From contig NZ_QKYV01000001.1 of NCBI RefSeq assembly GCF_003253545.1, positions 624,924 to 688,923 on the forward strand: a stretch of 64,000 nt of DNA. The letters run 5' to 3'. Positions 34,298 through 44,091 of this stretch are shown here, in pieces. The first letter of the stretch is position 1. Each line of letters begins with the position of its first letter. Below the pieces are notes generated by a model, which worked only from the letters and a program-made list of their open reading frames with translations, made no database searches and was not told the origin of the DNA. Made by a program: the position numbers and the translations under genes. The DNA is from Mesonia algae. Lineage in GTDB: Bacteria > Bacteroidota > Bacteroidia > Flavobacteriales > Flavobacteriaceae.

Positions 34298-34921
34298 ATG
34301 AGGTATACTTTTTTTATTCTTTTCTTAGCACTAGTTTTTTCAGCGAAAGCACAATCTATCGTAGAGAGAAAAATAGCTGTTGACCACATAGAGCAGCTTC
34401 ATTTAAAAGTTGATGAAGTTTTTGCTGTATATATATCTACTAATCCAAAAATTAACGAGCTAAAGATAAAATCTTATTCTGAAGGGGAATATGCTCAAAA
34501 TATAGGGTTTAACTTTACGGAAGAAAATAAAACCTTAACTGTTCAAACCGTTTTTCCTGAAATTTTAACCAGTGGTTACGATAAGTTAAGCGCTCACAAA
34601 GTATTTGCAGTACGTTTAGAGATAGAAATACCAGAACATAAAAGCGTCATTATTCAATCTGATCTTGCTTCCGTTTACGGAAGTGGAAATTATACTTATT
34701 TTGAAGCAGAGTTGAAATCGGGAAGGTGTGAATTACATCAATTTTCGGGTAAAGCGCTTATCAACACCTTTAAAGGAGATATTGAGGTGGGAACTCTCGA
34801 AGAAAAGATAACAGCTTTTTCTACTCACGGTACGGTGAAAATGGAACCTACTTTTAAAAAAGGAAATAAAATTTCTTTAAAAAGTATTGATGGTGACATT
34901 AATGTAAGGCATGAAGAATAA
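34298..34921 (+). CDS. Exported beta-rich protein, DUF2807/DUF4097-like
   Basis: A 207-residue protein with a signal peptide (MRYTFFILFLALVFSAKAQ) followed by repeated short beta-strands (for example NTFKGDIEVGTLEEKITAFSTHGTVKME and ISLKSIDGDINVRHEE). The pattern resembles the GIN/DUF2807 beta-helical head-domain family. It starts at the ATG at 34298; a TTG one codon earlier is less likely. It lies just after the terminator of the DksA-like gene and 35 bp before lspA. Probably periplasmic or at the outer membrane; role unknown. Confidence 0.7.
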   Translation: MRYTFFILFLALVFSAKAQSIVERKIAVDHIEQLHLKVDEVFAVYISTNPKINELKIKSYSEGEYAQNIGFNFTEENKTLTVQTVFPEILTSGYDKLSAHKVFAVRLEIEIPEHKSVIIQSDLASVYGSGNYTYFEAELKSGRCELHQFSGKALINTFKGDIEVGTLEEKITAFSTHGTVKMEPTFKKGNKISLKSIDGDINVRHEE

Positions 34922-34956
34922 AAATAGTATTTTTACGACCTTAAAATGCCTAATCC

Positions 34957-35568
34957 ATGTCCATTAAGAAAGCGACGCTATTTATTATCTTAGTCTTACT
35001 CATAGACCAAATCTCAAAAATTTATATTAAAACCAATTTTGTATTGGGCGAAGACGTTCACGTTTTTGACTGGTTTAAAATACTTTTTATAGAAAATAAT
35101 GGTATGGCTTGGGGAGCCCAAATCCCAGGTGAGTATGGGAAATTAATTTTAACCCTTTTTAGATTAGTTGCCATCGTTGGTATTGGGTACTGGCTTTGGG
35201 ATTCGGTAAGAAAAAACGGATCTAGGGTTTTAATTATATCTATTTCTTTAATTTTTGCTGGTGCTCTGGGAAATATTATCGATTCCGTTTTTTACGGACT
35301 TATATTTAACGACAGTACTAATCAATTAGCGAGCTTTATGCCTGCTGAAGGTGGTTACGGAACCTTATTTCACGGTAAGGTTGTAGATATGCTTTATTTC
35401 CCGCTATGGAGCGGCGTTTTACCCGAATGGATTCCTTTTTGGGGTGGAGAATACTTTACCTTTTTTGAACCTGTATTTAATATCGCAGATTCTGCTATTA
35501 CAATTGGGGTAATTTTATTGATTATCTTCAATAAAAGAGCATTTCCTAAAGAGGAGAAACAAGATTAA
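34957..35568 (+). CDS. lspA: Lipoprotein signal peptidase (signal peptidase II)
   Basis: A 203-residue inner-membrane aspartic protease that cleaves lipoprotein signal peptides before the lipidated cysteine. Four membrane helices are evident. The conserved blocks are LIDQISKIYIKTNF, IENNGMAWGA, GALGNIIDSVFYG (first catalytic Asp) and FNIADSAITIGV (second catalytic Asp). It is slightly longer than E. coli LspA because of an insertion after the first Asp, as is usual in Bacteroidota. Its 3' end overlaps the convergent cyclo-ligase gene by 4 bp. Confidence 0.95.
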   Translation: MSIKKATLFIILVLLIDQISKIYIKTNFVLGEDVHVFDWFKILFIENNGMAWGAQIPGEYGKLILTLFRLVAIVGIGYWLWDSVRKNGSRVLIISISLIFAGALGNIIDSVFYGLIFNDSTNQLASFMPAEGGYGTLFHGKVVDMLYFPLWSGVLPEWIPFWGGEYFTFFEPVFNIADSAITIGVILLIIFNKRAFPKEEKQD

Positions 35569-36128
35569 AACGTATAAACTTTCTCTGGTGTAACACAATA
35601 ATCCAAAGGTATATCTAAGGGGGAAGCTTCAATAGGATGTTTTTCTGCTTCAAAAAAAGAGAGACCTATTTTGACCACATTTGGTGAGCATTTTTCTAAA
35701 AATCGGTCGTAAAAACCTTTACCGTAGCCAATTCTATTTCCGTTAAGGTCAAAAGCAAGAAGCGGAAGAAAAACTACTTCTAGTTGTTGAGGTTGTATTT
35801 CTATTCCGTTTTGTGGTTCAGGAATTCCCCACTCATTTACTTTTATAGGTGTAGCATCTGTCAATAAAAAATGTTGCATTTCTAAAGTTTTAAAATCACT
35901 TTTAGAAACCACCACGTTTTTATCTTTTCCGCTAAGGATATGGAGTAGAAATTCGGTATCCACTTCTTTATGTTGAGCAATACTTAGAAATAAGTGATAA
36001 AACTGATAATCCCAAACAGGCAGGGACAAAAGTTGATTGGCAATTGCCATACTTTTCTCTTCTATTTCCTCTTTAGATAATAGCGTTCTTTTTGTTTTGT
36101 ATGCTTTACGGATTTGATTTTTACTCAC
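35565..36128 (-). CDS. 5-formyltetrahydrofolate cyclo-ligase
   Basis: A folate enzyme that converts 5-formyl-THF and ATP to 5,10-methenyl-THF. The family blocks are visible: an N-terminal SKNQIRKAYKTKRTLLSKEEIEEKS, and the C-terminal VVFLPLLAFDLNGNRIGYGKGFYDRFL (the signature). The longest reading starts at 36194 inside the upstream gene and gives an unlikely hydrophobic leader. A GTG at 36128 starts 1 nt past the upstream stop and gives MSKNQIRKAYKTK, about 187 residues, the usual family length. I chose that start. Last gene of the rimK unit. Confidence 0.9.
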   Translation of the reverse strand: MSKNQIRKAYKTKRTLLSKEEIEEKSMAIANQLLSLPVWDYQFYHLFLSIAQHKEVDTEFLLHILSGKDKNVVVSKSDFKTLEMQHFLLTDATPIKVNEWGIPEPQNGIEIQPQQLEVVFLPLLAFDLNGNRIGYGKGFYDRFLEKCSPNVVKIGLSFFEAEKHPIEASPLDIPLDYCVTPEKVYTF

Positions 36129-36129
36129 T

Positions 36130-37101
36130 CTAAGCGTGTTTTGAAATATGAAAAATAGCATCTCCTTGGTAAACAATAGGAGCCTGATTAACATTGATCA
36201 CATAACCTGTAGTGTTGGCTTTTACTTTATGTCTAAACTCTCCATAAGGATCGGTAATAATGGCAATGTATTCTCCTTTTTCTACCGCTTTCCCAATAGG
36301 AATTTTTATGTGTAGAAGTCCGCTATATTTAGCTCTTACCCAAGCGCTTTGTTCTATAAGAATAGTTTTATCTTCTTTTACAGGTACTTCTATACTATCT
36401 TGAAGCATCTCTAAATGACTTAAAATACGCATGGTTCCTTCTACACCTGCTTTTGCAATGTTTTTATTGCTATCTAAAGATTTTCCTCCTTCAAATAATA
36501 AAATAGGTTTTCCCATTTTGGCACAAGCATCTCTAAAAGACTTAGCAATGTTTGCAGAATATACGGTAAATGGAGCATTAAATATTTGAGCATATTTCAT
36601 AAGCTCATCGTCGTTTTTTCTAATTCTAATTTGCGAAGCATTAAAACGACTGGCTCCACCCGTATGAAAATCTAAACAAAGATCTGCTACTGGTAATATT
36701 TCTTGCACAAATTGGTAGGCAAATCTACTGGCTAAAGCTCCATTTTGAGATCCAGGAAACATTCGGTTAAGGTCACGACCATCGGGAAACTCTCTCGTTA
36801 GATTGAGAAACCCAAAAATATTAACTACAGGAATACAAATGACTGTACCTTTTTTAGGCTTATTGATTTTTTTGGCAATAATTTGCCGAATTACCTCAAT
36901 CCCATTAATTTCATCTCCGTGAATACCTGCCGTAAGTAAAATAATGGGACCTGGATTTTTAGAGCGCTCAATAATAATAGGCACTTCTACTGGGCTGGTG
37001 GTAAAAAGTTTTGCGGTATTAAAATTAATACGAGCACTTTCACCTGGCTTTATACGTTGTTCTAAAATAGTAAGAACATTTTTTTTATCGATATAAGCCA
37101 T
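36130..37101 (-). CDS. Succinylglutamate desuccinylase/aspartoacylase family (AstE-like) hydrolase
   Basis: A 323-residue zinc carboxypeptidase-fold hydrolase. Zinc-ligand motifs are GIHGDEINGIEVI (His and Glu) and CLDFHTGG (His). The C-terminal region (about 250-323) is a lipoyl/barrel-sandwich-like domain (GLLHIKIPIGKAVEKGEYIAII). In the rimK neighbourhood such proteins may remove or process the amino-acid tails added by RimK, or act on small N-acyl amino acids; the substrate is inferred only. It is 5 bp after rimK and abuts the cyclo-ligase start by 1 nt. Confidence 0.88.
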   Translation of the reverse strand: MAYIDKKNVLTILEQRIKPGESARINFNTAKLFTTSPVEVPIIIERSKNPGPIILLTAGIHGDEINGIEVIRQIIAKKINKPKKGTVICIPVVNIFGFLNLTREFPDGRDLNRMFPGSQNGALASRFAYQFVQEILPVADLCLDFHTGGASRFNASQIRIRKNDDELMKYAQIFNAPFTVYSANIAKSFRDACAKMGKPILLFEGGKSLDSNKNIAKAGVEGTMRILSHLEMLQDSIEVPVKEDKTILIEQSAWVRAKYSGLLHIKIPIGKAVEKGEYIAIITDPYGEFRHKVKANTTGYVINVNQAPIVYQGDAIFHISKHA

Positions 37102-37106
37102 ATCGT

Positions 37107-37979
37107 CTATATGTTTTTTTCGATGTATCTAATAATGGTTTTAGCAATATCTTTTCCAGTGGCTTTTTCTATTCCTTCTAAGCCTGGAGAAGAGTTAACC
37201 TCAAGAATTAAAGGTCCGCGTGTACTTTGTAATAAATCTACTCCGGCAACACCTAAGCCCATGGCTTTACAGGCTTTTACAGCTGCAATTTCTTCTTCAT
37301 CGGTCAACTGAATCACTTCTGCAGAGCCTCCACGGTGTAAATTAGATCTAAATTCTCCTTCTTTTCCTTGTCTTTTCATGGCACCTACTACGTGACCATC
37401 GACCACAAAAGCTCTAATATCTGCTCCTTTTGCTTCTTTGATAAATTCTTGAACTATCACACGAGCTTGTAAGCCGTTAAATGCTTCAATAACCGATTGT
37501 GCTGCATTTTTAGTTTCTGCTAAAACTACACCAAGACCTTGAGTTCCTTCTAAAAGTTTTATGACCAAGGGCGTGCCACCAACTTGATTAATAACTCCTT
37601 CTACGTCTCGAGAATAGTTAGTAAAAACAGTTTTTGGTAAACCTATTTTAGCACGAGATAATACCTGTAAGCTTCTTAATTTATCTCTACTTCTTACTAA
37701 AGCTTCAGAATCTATGGTGGTGAAAGCACCCATCATTTCAAATTGGCGTACCACAGCAGTACCGTAAAAGGTAACCGATGATCCTATTCTAGGAATAATA
37801 GCATCTACGTTTTCTATGTACCCACCTTTATAATAAATGTTGGGTTTTCTTTTTTCAATTACGATATCGCATTTAAGCGGATCAATAACTTCTACTTCGT
37901 GCTTTCTTTTTTTAGCCGCTTCAACCAAACGTTTAGTAGAGTATAAATTGGCGTTTCTTGATAATATTTTAATATTCAT
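37107..37979 (-). CDS. rimK: RimK-type ATP-grasp ligase (ribosomal protein S6 glutamate ligase)
   Basis: A 290-residue ATP-grasp enzyme: N-terminal [53 protein letters not shown], the ATP-binding loop [14 protein letters not shown], and [36 protein letters not shown]. RimK adds glutamates to the C-terminus of ribosomal protein S6 in E. coli. Bacteroidota orthologs may act on S6 or make other poly-glutamate products. It lies between the retropepsin-like gene and the AstE-like gene, a partner set seen with RimK in several phyla. Confidence 0.92.
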   Translation of the reverse strand: MNIKILSRNANLYSTKRLVEAAKKRKHEVEVIDPLKCDIVIEKRKPNIYYKGGYIENVDAIIPRIGSSVTFYGTAVVRQFEMMGAFTTIDSEALVRSRDKLRSLQVLSRAKIGLPKTVFTNYSRDVEGVINQVGGTPLVIKLLEGTQGLGVVLAETKNAAQSVIEAFNGLQARVIVQEFIKEAKGADIRAFVVDGHVVGAMKRQGKEGEFRSNLHRGGSAEVIQLTDEEEIAAVKACKAMGLGVAGVDLLQSTRGPLILEVNSSPGLEGIEKATGKDIAKTIIRYIEKNI

Positions 37980-37986
37980 AATAGTG

Positions 37987-38421
37987 TTATTGATCTTGTT
38001 GTTGAAAAGATAAATCTTTTAGTTGGGTATCGACGATAAATTTATCGTTTAAAAACTTTCTTCCGATAAGGACAGGGAATTTCATTTCTTGTCGATCATT
38101 CAGCGAAAGCGAAATTTTATAAGTCTTATTAAATAATTGAATGGTAGATTTTACTTCATAACGCTTTTGCGCTAGTCCGTTACTACTTCTAACTGTAATT
38201 TTTTTGTATTCTTTAAATGTAAATATCATCGAGTTATATTGGGGGTGATCTTCATCTAAAAATGTACATTTAAGAATGCCATTTTCTTCTCTAATGTCTT
38301 TACAGTGAATAGAGGAGGTGTATGCACCCGTATCTATCTTTATAGCAATCTCTTCGAGTTGTAAATCGGGAAAATTTACAATATCACTTCGTCCAATAAT
38401 TTTTTTCTCTTTCTTATACAT
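37987..38421 (-). CDS. Retropepsin-like protein (RimK-associated putative protease, PF05618-type)
   Basis: A 144-residue protein of the family annotated as ATP-dependent zinc protease. The sequence shows an aspartic-protease-like core: [14 protein letters not shown] (D-T-G-A) and [16 protein letters not shown]. These pepsin-like motifs suggest a retropepsin fold rather than a zinc enzyme. It heads the rimK unit with 7 bp to rimK. The likely role is in processing RimK-linked products, inferred from context. Confidence 0.85.
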   Translation of the reverse strand: MYKKEKKIIGRSDIVNFPDLQLEEIAIKIDTGAYTSSIHCKDIREENGILKCTFLDEDHPQYNSMIFTFKEYKKITVRSSNGLAQKRYEVKSTIQLFNKTYKISLSLNDRQEMKFPVLIGRKFLNDKFIVDTQLKDLSFQQQDQ

Positions 38422-38665
38422 GTGGTAAAAATAACAATCTCACTGTTTTAACCATAAAATTTGTTTTAAACTAACAGTTTCTTAATCTACTTAAAAATAA
38501 ACGAAGCAAAAAATATAGGTTTGATTTTCTTTAAAAATAAGAATACCTGGTATTAAAAACTTAAATTTATGGAAGAAATAAGGCTCCAAAAATAAACTAA
38601 AATGTTTAATAAAAAATAGTTTTTAAGGATACTCACAGTTTCTTTTAAAAGTATAAAACATACTT

Positions 38666-38673
38666 TATCTTTG
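38666..38673 (+). promoter_or_regulatory. Probable -7 box of uvrC
   Basis: TATCTTTG ends 5 nt before the uvrC ATG. Transcription would begin at or next to the start codon, so the mRNA may be leaderless. The 250 bp upstream are AT-rich with nothing else recognised. Confidence 0.45.
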
Positions 38674-38678
38674 AGGGT

Positions 38679-40484
38679 ATGGAGCAGGCATCTTTAGAGG
38701 TACAAATAAAAACCCTTCCTTCTAGTCCGGGGGTCTATCAATACTATGATAAGAACGGGAAAATTCTTTATGTAGGAAAGGCTAAAAATCTAAAAAAAAG
38801 GGTAAACTCTTATTTTAATAAAAAGCACGATAGCCACCGCATTGGCGTGATGGTTAAGAAAATACACGATATAAAACATATCGTTGTTAATTCTGAAACC
38901 GATGCTTTACTGTTAGAAAACAACCTTATAAAAAAATACCAGCCACGTTTTAACGTGATGCTTAAGGATGATAAAACCTATCCTTGGATTTGTATAAAAA
39001 ACGAACGTTTTCCTAGAGTGTTTCCTACGCGTAGAGTCATAAAAGATGGGAGTGAATATTACGGGCCTTTTACCAGTTTTAAAACAGTAAATACTTTACT
39101 AGATCTTATTAAAGGTTTATATCAATTGCGAACTTGTAATTATGATTTGGCCGAAGAAAAAATTCAGCAAGGAAAATATAAAGTTTGCTTAGAATATCAT
39201 TTAGGAAACTGTAAAGGTCCTTGTGAAGGAAATCAATATGAGATTGAGTACAATAAAAATATAGAGCACATTCGGCAAATTGTAAAAGGAGATTTTAAAG
39301 ACTCTTTATTAAAGTTTAGGGAGCAAATGAAAATGCACGCCGAAGCTATGGAGTTTGAAGAAGCTCAAAAAATTAAAGATAAAATAGATGTTCTAGAAAA
39401 GTATCAATCTAAATCTACGGTAGTTAATCCTAAAATTAATAATGTAGATGTTTTCTCTATAACGAGTGATGAAGGCTATGGTTATGTCAATTTTTTACAG
39501 CTTTCTCACGGTTCAATTATTCGATCACATACTATCGAAATGAAAAAAAAGCTAGAGGAAAGCGATAAAGAACTCCTTGAACTTGCGGTTGTAGAAATTA
39601 GGCAACGTTTTAACTCTCTGTCGAGGGAAATTTATGTGCCTTTTTCAATTAACTTAGGAGAAGATATAAAAGTGACAGTTCCTAAATTAGGTGATAAAAA
39701 AGCGATTGTAGATTTATCTTTACGGAATGCGAAATACTTCCGTCAAGATCGTTTTAAGCAAATGAAAATTATTGATCCAGATCGTCATGTCAATCGATTA
39801 ATGGCGCAAATGAAAAAAGATTTGCGACTTCATGAAGAACCAAGACATATAGAATGTTTTGATAATTCTAACATACAAGGAACCAACCCAGTTGCAGCTT
39901 GTGTAGTTTTTAAGAACGGAAAGCCAAGTAAAAGAGATTACCGTAAATTTAATATTAAAACCGTAGAAGGTCCAGATGATTTTGCATCTATGGAAGAAGT
40001 GGTGTTTAGAAGGTATAGAAGACTTTTAAATGAGGATGAACCTTTACCGCAACTCATTATTATTGATGGAGGAAAAGGTCAATTATCTTCTGCGGTAAAA
40101 GCATTAGATGATTTAGGCTTACGCGGAAAAATAGCCATAATAGGTATTGCTAAACGTTTAGAAGAATTGTTTTATCCGGGAGATAAATATCCTCTATATT
40201 TAGACAAAAAAACGGAAACCTTAAAAATTATTCAACAGTTAAGAAATGAAGCCCACCGTTTTGGGATAACTTTTCATAGAAATAAGAGAAGTAATGCTGC
40301 GCTAGGAACCGAACTAGAATCTATAGAAGGGATTGGAGAAAAGACAGCGGTAGAGTTATTAAAGCAATTTAGATCGATTAAGAGAATTTCAGAGGCTACA
40401 AAAAAAGAGCTAGTAGATGTGGTAGGAGTTTCTAAAGGGAGCTTAGTGTTCGAGTTTTATCAGAAAAAAAAGGAAAAAGAATGA
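38679..40484 (+). CDS. uvrC: Excinuclease ABC subunit C
   Basis: A 601-residue UvrC of normal length. N-terminal GIY-YIG nuclease (SSPGVYQYYDKNGKILYVGKAKNLKKRV), a UVR motif (about 200-240, MEFEEAQKIKDKIDVLE), an RNase H-like C-terminal nuclease (HIECFDNSNIQGTNPVAACVVF) and a helix-hairpin-helix tail (ESIEGIGEKTAVELLKQF). It makes the dual incisions of nucleotide-excision repair with UvrAB. Its stop overlaps the next start (ATGA, 4 bp). Confidence 0.97.
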   Translation: MEQASLEVQIKTLPSSPGVYQYYDKNGKILYVGKAKNLKKRVNSYFNKKHDSHRIGVMVKKIHDIKHIVVNSETDALLLENNLIKKYQPRFNVMLKDDKTYPWICIKNERFPRVFPTRRVIKDGSEYYGPFTSFKTVNTLLDLIKGLYQLRTCNYDLAEEKIQQGKYKVCLEYHLGNCKGPCEGNQYEIEYNKNIEHIRQIVKGDFKDSLLKFREQMKMHAEAMEFEEAQKIKDKIDVLEKYQSKSTVVNPKINNVDVFSITSDEGYGYVNFLQLSHGSIIRSHTIEMKKKLEESDKELLELAVVEIRQRFNSLSREIYVPFSINLGEDIKVTVPKLGDKKAIVDLSLRNAKYFRQDRFKQMKIIDPDRHVNRLMAQMKKDLRLHEEPRHIECFDNSNIQGTNPVAACVVFKNGKPSKRDYRKFNIKTVEGPDDFASMEEVVFRRYRRLLNEDEPLPQLIIIDGGKGQLSSAVKALDDLGLRGKIAIIGIAKRLEELFYPGDKYPLYLDKKTETLKIIQQLRNEAHRFGITFHRNKRSNAALGTELESIEGIGEKTAVELLKQFRSIKRISEATKKELVDVVGVSKGSLVFEFYQKKKEKE

Positions 40485-42724
40485 AAAACCTGCTTTACAT
40501 TTTCTTGTTCTTGACAGGAAGTATTTTTGCTCAGGAAAACACCGCTTCAAAAAAAGATTTGAAAGTAGGAGTGGTTCTAAGCGGTGGCGGAGCAAAAGGG
40601 TTGGCGCATATTGGTGCGTTAAAAAAAATTGATGAAGCAGGGATAAGAGTAGATTATATTGCAGGAACAAGTATGGGGGCAATAATAGGCTCATTGTATG
40701 CAGCAGGATATACACCTCACCAATTAGATTCTATTTTTAGAGAAACCAATTTCAATACTTTAATACAAGATGATCTTCCTCGAAGTGTAAAAACTTTTTA
40801 CGAACGTAAAGATTCAGAACGTTATACACTTACCTTGCCTTTTGATGATTTTAAGCTTTCATTTCCTTCGGGATTATCAAAAGGACAAAATCTTTATAAT
40901 CTTCTTTCGCAGTTAACAGCTCATGTAAATAACATTCAGCAATTTGAAAATCTACCAATTCCATTTTTTTGCATAGGAACTAATATGGAAACTGGGGAAG
41001 CTGTTATTTTAGAAAATGGGTCTTTGGCGCAGGCAGTTTCTGCAAGCGGAGCAATCCCTACATTATTTAGTCCAGTAGAAATTGAAGGAAAATTGATGAC
41101 AGATGGAGGAATTGCTAATAACTATCCTATTGAAGAACTAAAATCTAGGGGAGTCGATTTTATTATTGGTGTAGATGTACAAGATAGTTTGGTAGATAGA
41201 AAGAAGCTCCAATCGGTTTTTGAGATTATGACACAGGTCAATAATTTTAGAACGATTGAAGCCATGAAAGAAAAAAGAGAAAAAACAGATTTATATATAA
41301 AACCAGATATTATAGATTTTTCAGTTCTTTCTTTTGAAAAGGGCAGTAAAATTATAGAAAAAGGAGAAGAAGCTGCTGATAAAAAAATTCAAGAATTGAA
41401 AGCAATTGCAGCTCAACAAAACCCTCAAAAATATGAAGTAAGAAAACCCGTCATACTTCAAGATTCAATTTACATTCATCAAATAGAGATTGTAGGAAAT
41501 CACAATTATCCTAGAAATTATATTCGTGGTAAATTAAAGTTGGAGACACAAAGATTAACTTCATATCAAGATTTAAACAGGGGGATTAATACACTCTCTG
41601 CCACAGGAAATTTTAAACGCGTAGAATACAGTCTTGTGCCTAATGCGAAAAACACCTATAACCTAAGATTGAGAGTAACCGAAAATAAAAATAACACCTA
41701 TTTACGCTTAGGCTTACATTATGATGAGTTGTTTAGAAGTGCTGCATTGGTAAACCTCACGAAAAAAAGTTTGTTTTTAACTAACGATATTATTTCGTTA
41801 GATTTCATTGCGGGAGATAATTTTAGATACGATTTTCAATACTATATAGATAAAGGAAACTATTGGAGTATAGGAGTCAACTCGAGAGTGAGTCAATTTA
41901 ATAAGGACGTAGACTTCGATTTTTTAAAACAAAATTCAACTATTGGTGATTATAATGTAAATAAAGTAGAGTTAGAAAACTTTGATTTTACCAATCAAAT
42001 TTACGCAGAAACCTTCTTTTTAAAATTTTTTAAATTAGGTTTAGGTGCGGAACATAAATATTCAAAAGTTGAAACCGAAACTATTATAGATCAAGAGGCA
42101 GATGAACAACTTCCATTTACTATATTAGAACAAAGCAATGTATTTAGTGCTTTAGGTTATTTAGAATATGATACCTACGATAATTCTTATTTTCCGAGTA
42201 AGGGGATTCATTTTAGAGGAGATTTTAATCTATATCTTTTCGACTCTAGGTCTACTTTTAATTTTTCAGAATTTTCAATAGCAAAAGGAACAGTAGGCTA
42301 TGCATTTAGTCCGTTGCCAAAAGTAAGTACCAGATTGCAAACCGAAACAGGATTTCGAGTAGGAAATAACGATATGTCTTTTCTTAATTTTTCCCTTGGC
42401 GGATATGGTAACCTACCTATTAATAATATTGTTCAATTTTATGGATATGACTTTTTTACCATTACAGGAGACAGTTATATAAAAGGGTTAATAGATATAG
42501 ATTATGAATTTATTAAAAAAAACCACCTTATTGCCAGCTATAATATAGCCAACGTAGATGATGATTTGTATAAAACAGGAGAATGGTTTTCTTCACCAGA
42601 TTTTACAGGTTTCGCTCTTGGTTATGGCTTAGAAACTATTTTAGGACCTGTAGAGTTAAAGTACACCTATTCTCCAGAGAGAGGTGAAAGCGAATGGTTT
42701 TTTGCACTAGGGTATTATTTCTAG
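40481..42724 (+). CDS. Patatin-like phospholipase with outer-membrane beta-barrel
   Basis: A 747-residue exported protein. A signal peptide (MKNLLYIFLFLTGSIFAQ) precedes a patatin domain with the oxyanion loop LSGGGAKGLAHIGALK, nucleophile motif GTSMGA and catalytic Asp in DGGIANNYP. A POTRA-like region (about 325-395, DSIYIHQIEIVGNHNYPRNYIRGKL) and a C-terminal BamA/Omp85-type barrel ending in FFALGYYF follow. This is the type Vd-like or PlpD-like layout. It should sit in the outer membrane and hydrolyse phospholipid acyl esters. Translationally coupled to uvrC by a 4-bp overlap. Confidence 0.9.
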   Translation: MKNLLYIFLFLTGSIFAQENTASKKDLKVGVVLSGGGAKGLAHIGALKKIDEAGIRVDYIAGTSMGAIIGSLYAAGYTPHQLDSIFRETNFNTLIQDDLPRSVKTFYERKDSERYTLTLPFDDFKLSFPSGLSKGQNLYNLLSQLTAHVNNIQQFENLPIPFFCIGTNMETGEAVILENGSLAQAVSASGAIPTLFSPVEIEGKLMTDGGIANNYPIEELKSRGVDFIIGVDVQDSLVDRKKLQSVFEIMTQVNNFRTIEAMKEKREKTDLYIKPDIIDFSVLSFEKGSKIIEKGEEAADKKIQELKAIAAQQNPQKYEVRKPVILQDSIYIHQIEIVGNHNYPRNYIRGKLKLETQRLTSYQDLNRGINTLSATGNFKRVEYSLVPNAKNTYNLRLRVTENKNNTYLRLGLHYDELFRSAALVNLTKKSLFLTNDIISLDFIAGDNFRYDFQYYIDKGNYWSIGVNSRVSQFNKDVDFDFLKQNSTIGDYNVNKVELENFDFTNQIYAETFFLKFFKLGLGAEHKYSKVETETIIDQEADEQLPFTILEQSNVFSALGYLEYDTYDNSYFPSKGIHFRGDFNLYLFDSRSTFNFSEFSIAKGTVGYAFSPLPKVSTRLQTETGFRVGNNDMSFLNFSLGGYGNLPINNIVQFYGYDFFTITGDSYIKGLIDIDYEFIKKNHLIASYNIANVDDDLYKTGEWFSSPDFTGFALGYGLETILGPVELKYTYSPERGESEWFFALGYYF

Positions 42725-42816
42725 GTTTTAAAGAGCATTTAAAATTTTAAAAAGCAAGCTCACAAAAAACAATAGAATAGAAAATTTTCCGATATTTGTG
42801 AAAAGCCCATTTAGTT

Positions 42817-43986
42817 ATGCCATTTTATCATAAATTAGGAAAAATACCTCCCAAACGTCATACGATATTCAAAAAGCCCAATGGTGATTTGTATTATGAA
42901 CAACTTTTTGGGACCATAGGTTTTGACGGGATGTCTACCAATCTTTATCACGAACATCGACCAACACAAATAAAGAGTGTAAAAGACCCTTATAGCATAA
43001 AGCCTAAAATTGCAGTAGAAAACAATATAAAATCATATCGCTTTCGCGGATTTCAAACTGTTCCCGCGCCAGATTTTTTAGAAAGTAGAAAAGTAGTTTT
43101 AACCAATTCAGATTGTTCGATTGCCTTAGCGGCACCACAAGAATCTATGGGAGACTATTTTTATAAAAATTCAGATGAAGATGAACTTCTTTTTATTCAT
43201 AAAGGAACAGGGAAGTTAAGAACTCACTTAGGGAATCTCGACTTTAAATATGGAGATTATCTTTTAATACCAAGAGGGACTATTTATAAAATAGATTTTG
43301 ATGATGAAGATAATCGCTTATTTATTGTAGAGTCTAACAGACCTATTTATACTCCAAAGCGCTATAGAAATCATTTTGGTCAATTACTAGAACATTCTCC
43401 TTTTTGCGAAAGAGATATAAGAAGACCTTATGAGTTAGAAACCAATGATGAGAAAGGAGAATTTCTCATGAAAATAAAAAAACAAGGAGAAATATTTGAC
43501 GTTACTTATGCTACTCACCCTTTTGATGTAGTAGGTTATGACGGTTACAATTATCCTTACGCATTTTCAATTCACGATTTTGAGCCTATTACAGGTCGAA
43601 TTCATCAACCACCACCAGTACATCAAACCTTTGAAACCGATGCTTTCGTAGTATGCAGTTTCTGTCCGAGATTATACGATTATCATCCAGAATCTATTCC
43701 GGCGCCTTATAATCATAGTAATATTGATAGTGATGAGGTGTTGTATTATGTAGACGGAGATTTTATGAGTAGAAATGATATTGATGCAGGTCATATCTCC
43801 TTGCATCCTTCAGGAATTCCTCACGGTCCACATCCAGGAGCGGTAGAAAGAAGCATAGGGCAAACTAAAACTGAAGAGCTTGCAGTGATGGTAGATACTT
43901 TTAAGCCTTTAAAAGTTACTGAGGAAGGAATGAAAATAGCAGATGACACTTATCACAAATCTTGGTTAGACGAAAATCATGCTTAG
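42817..43986 (+). CDS. hmgA: Homogentisate 1,2-dioxygenase
   Basis: A 389-residue cupin-type dioxygenase that opens the ring of homogentisate to maleylacetoacetate, in tyrosine and phenylalanine catabolism. The N-terminal MPFYHKLGKIPPKRHTIFKKPNG, the central LRTHLGNLDFKYGDYLLIPRGT cupin region, and the C-terminal block with candidate Fe ligands (His in YNHSN, Glu in SDEVLYYVDGDF, His in GIPHGPHPGA) identify it. It is shorter than the mammalian enzyme, usual for this lineage. hppD follows 105 bp downstream on the same strand. Confidence 0.93.
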   Translation: MPFYHKLGKIPPKRHTIFKKPNGDLYYEQLFGTIGFDGMSTNLYHEHRPTQIKSVKDPYSIKPKIAVENNIKSYRFRGFQTVPAPDFLESRKVVLTNSDCSIALAAPQESMGDYFYKNSDEDELLFIHKGTGKLRTHLGNLDFKYGDYLLIPRGTIYKIDFDDEDNRLFIVESNRPIYTPKRYRNHFGQLLEHSPFCERDIRRPYELETNDEKGEFLMKIKKQGEIFDVTYATHPFDVVGYDGYNYPYAFSIHDFEPITGRIHQPPPVHQTFETDAFVVCSFCPRLYDYHPESIPAPYNHSNIDSDEVLYYVDGDFMSRNDIDAGHISLHPSGIPHGPHPGAVERSIGQTKTEELAVMVDTFKPLKVTEEGMKIADDTYHKSWLDENHA

Positions 43987-44091
43987 CGAAAAATTACAAT
44001 TAAACATTTCCGCGCAAGCGAGAGCTATGTGGTAAACTATTTATAGATAGTGCATAGTTTTAAGAATGTTTAATAATATAAAAATAAGAAA

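Noticed and set aside
36129..36194. Upstream ATG start for the cyclo-ligase
   Set aside because: It would overlap the AstE-like gene by 65 bp and add a 22-residue hydrophobic leader foreign to a cytoplasmic folate enzyme.
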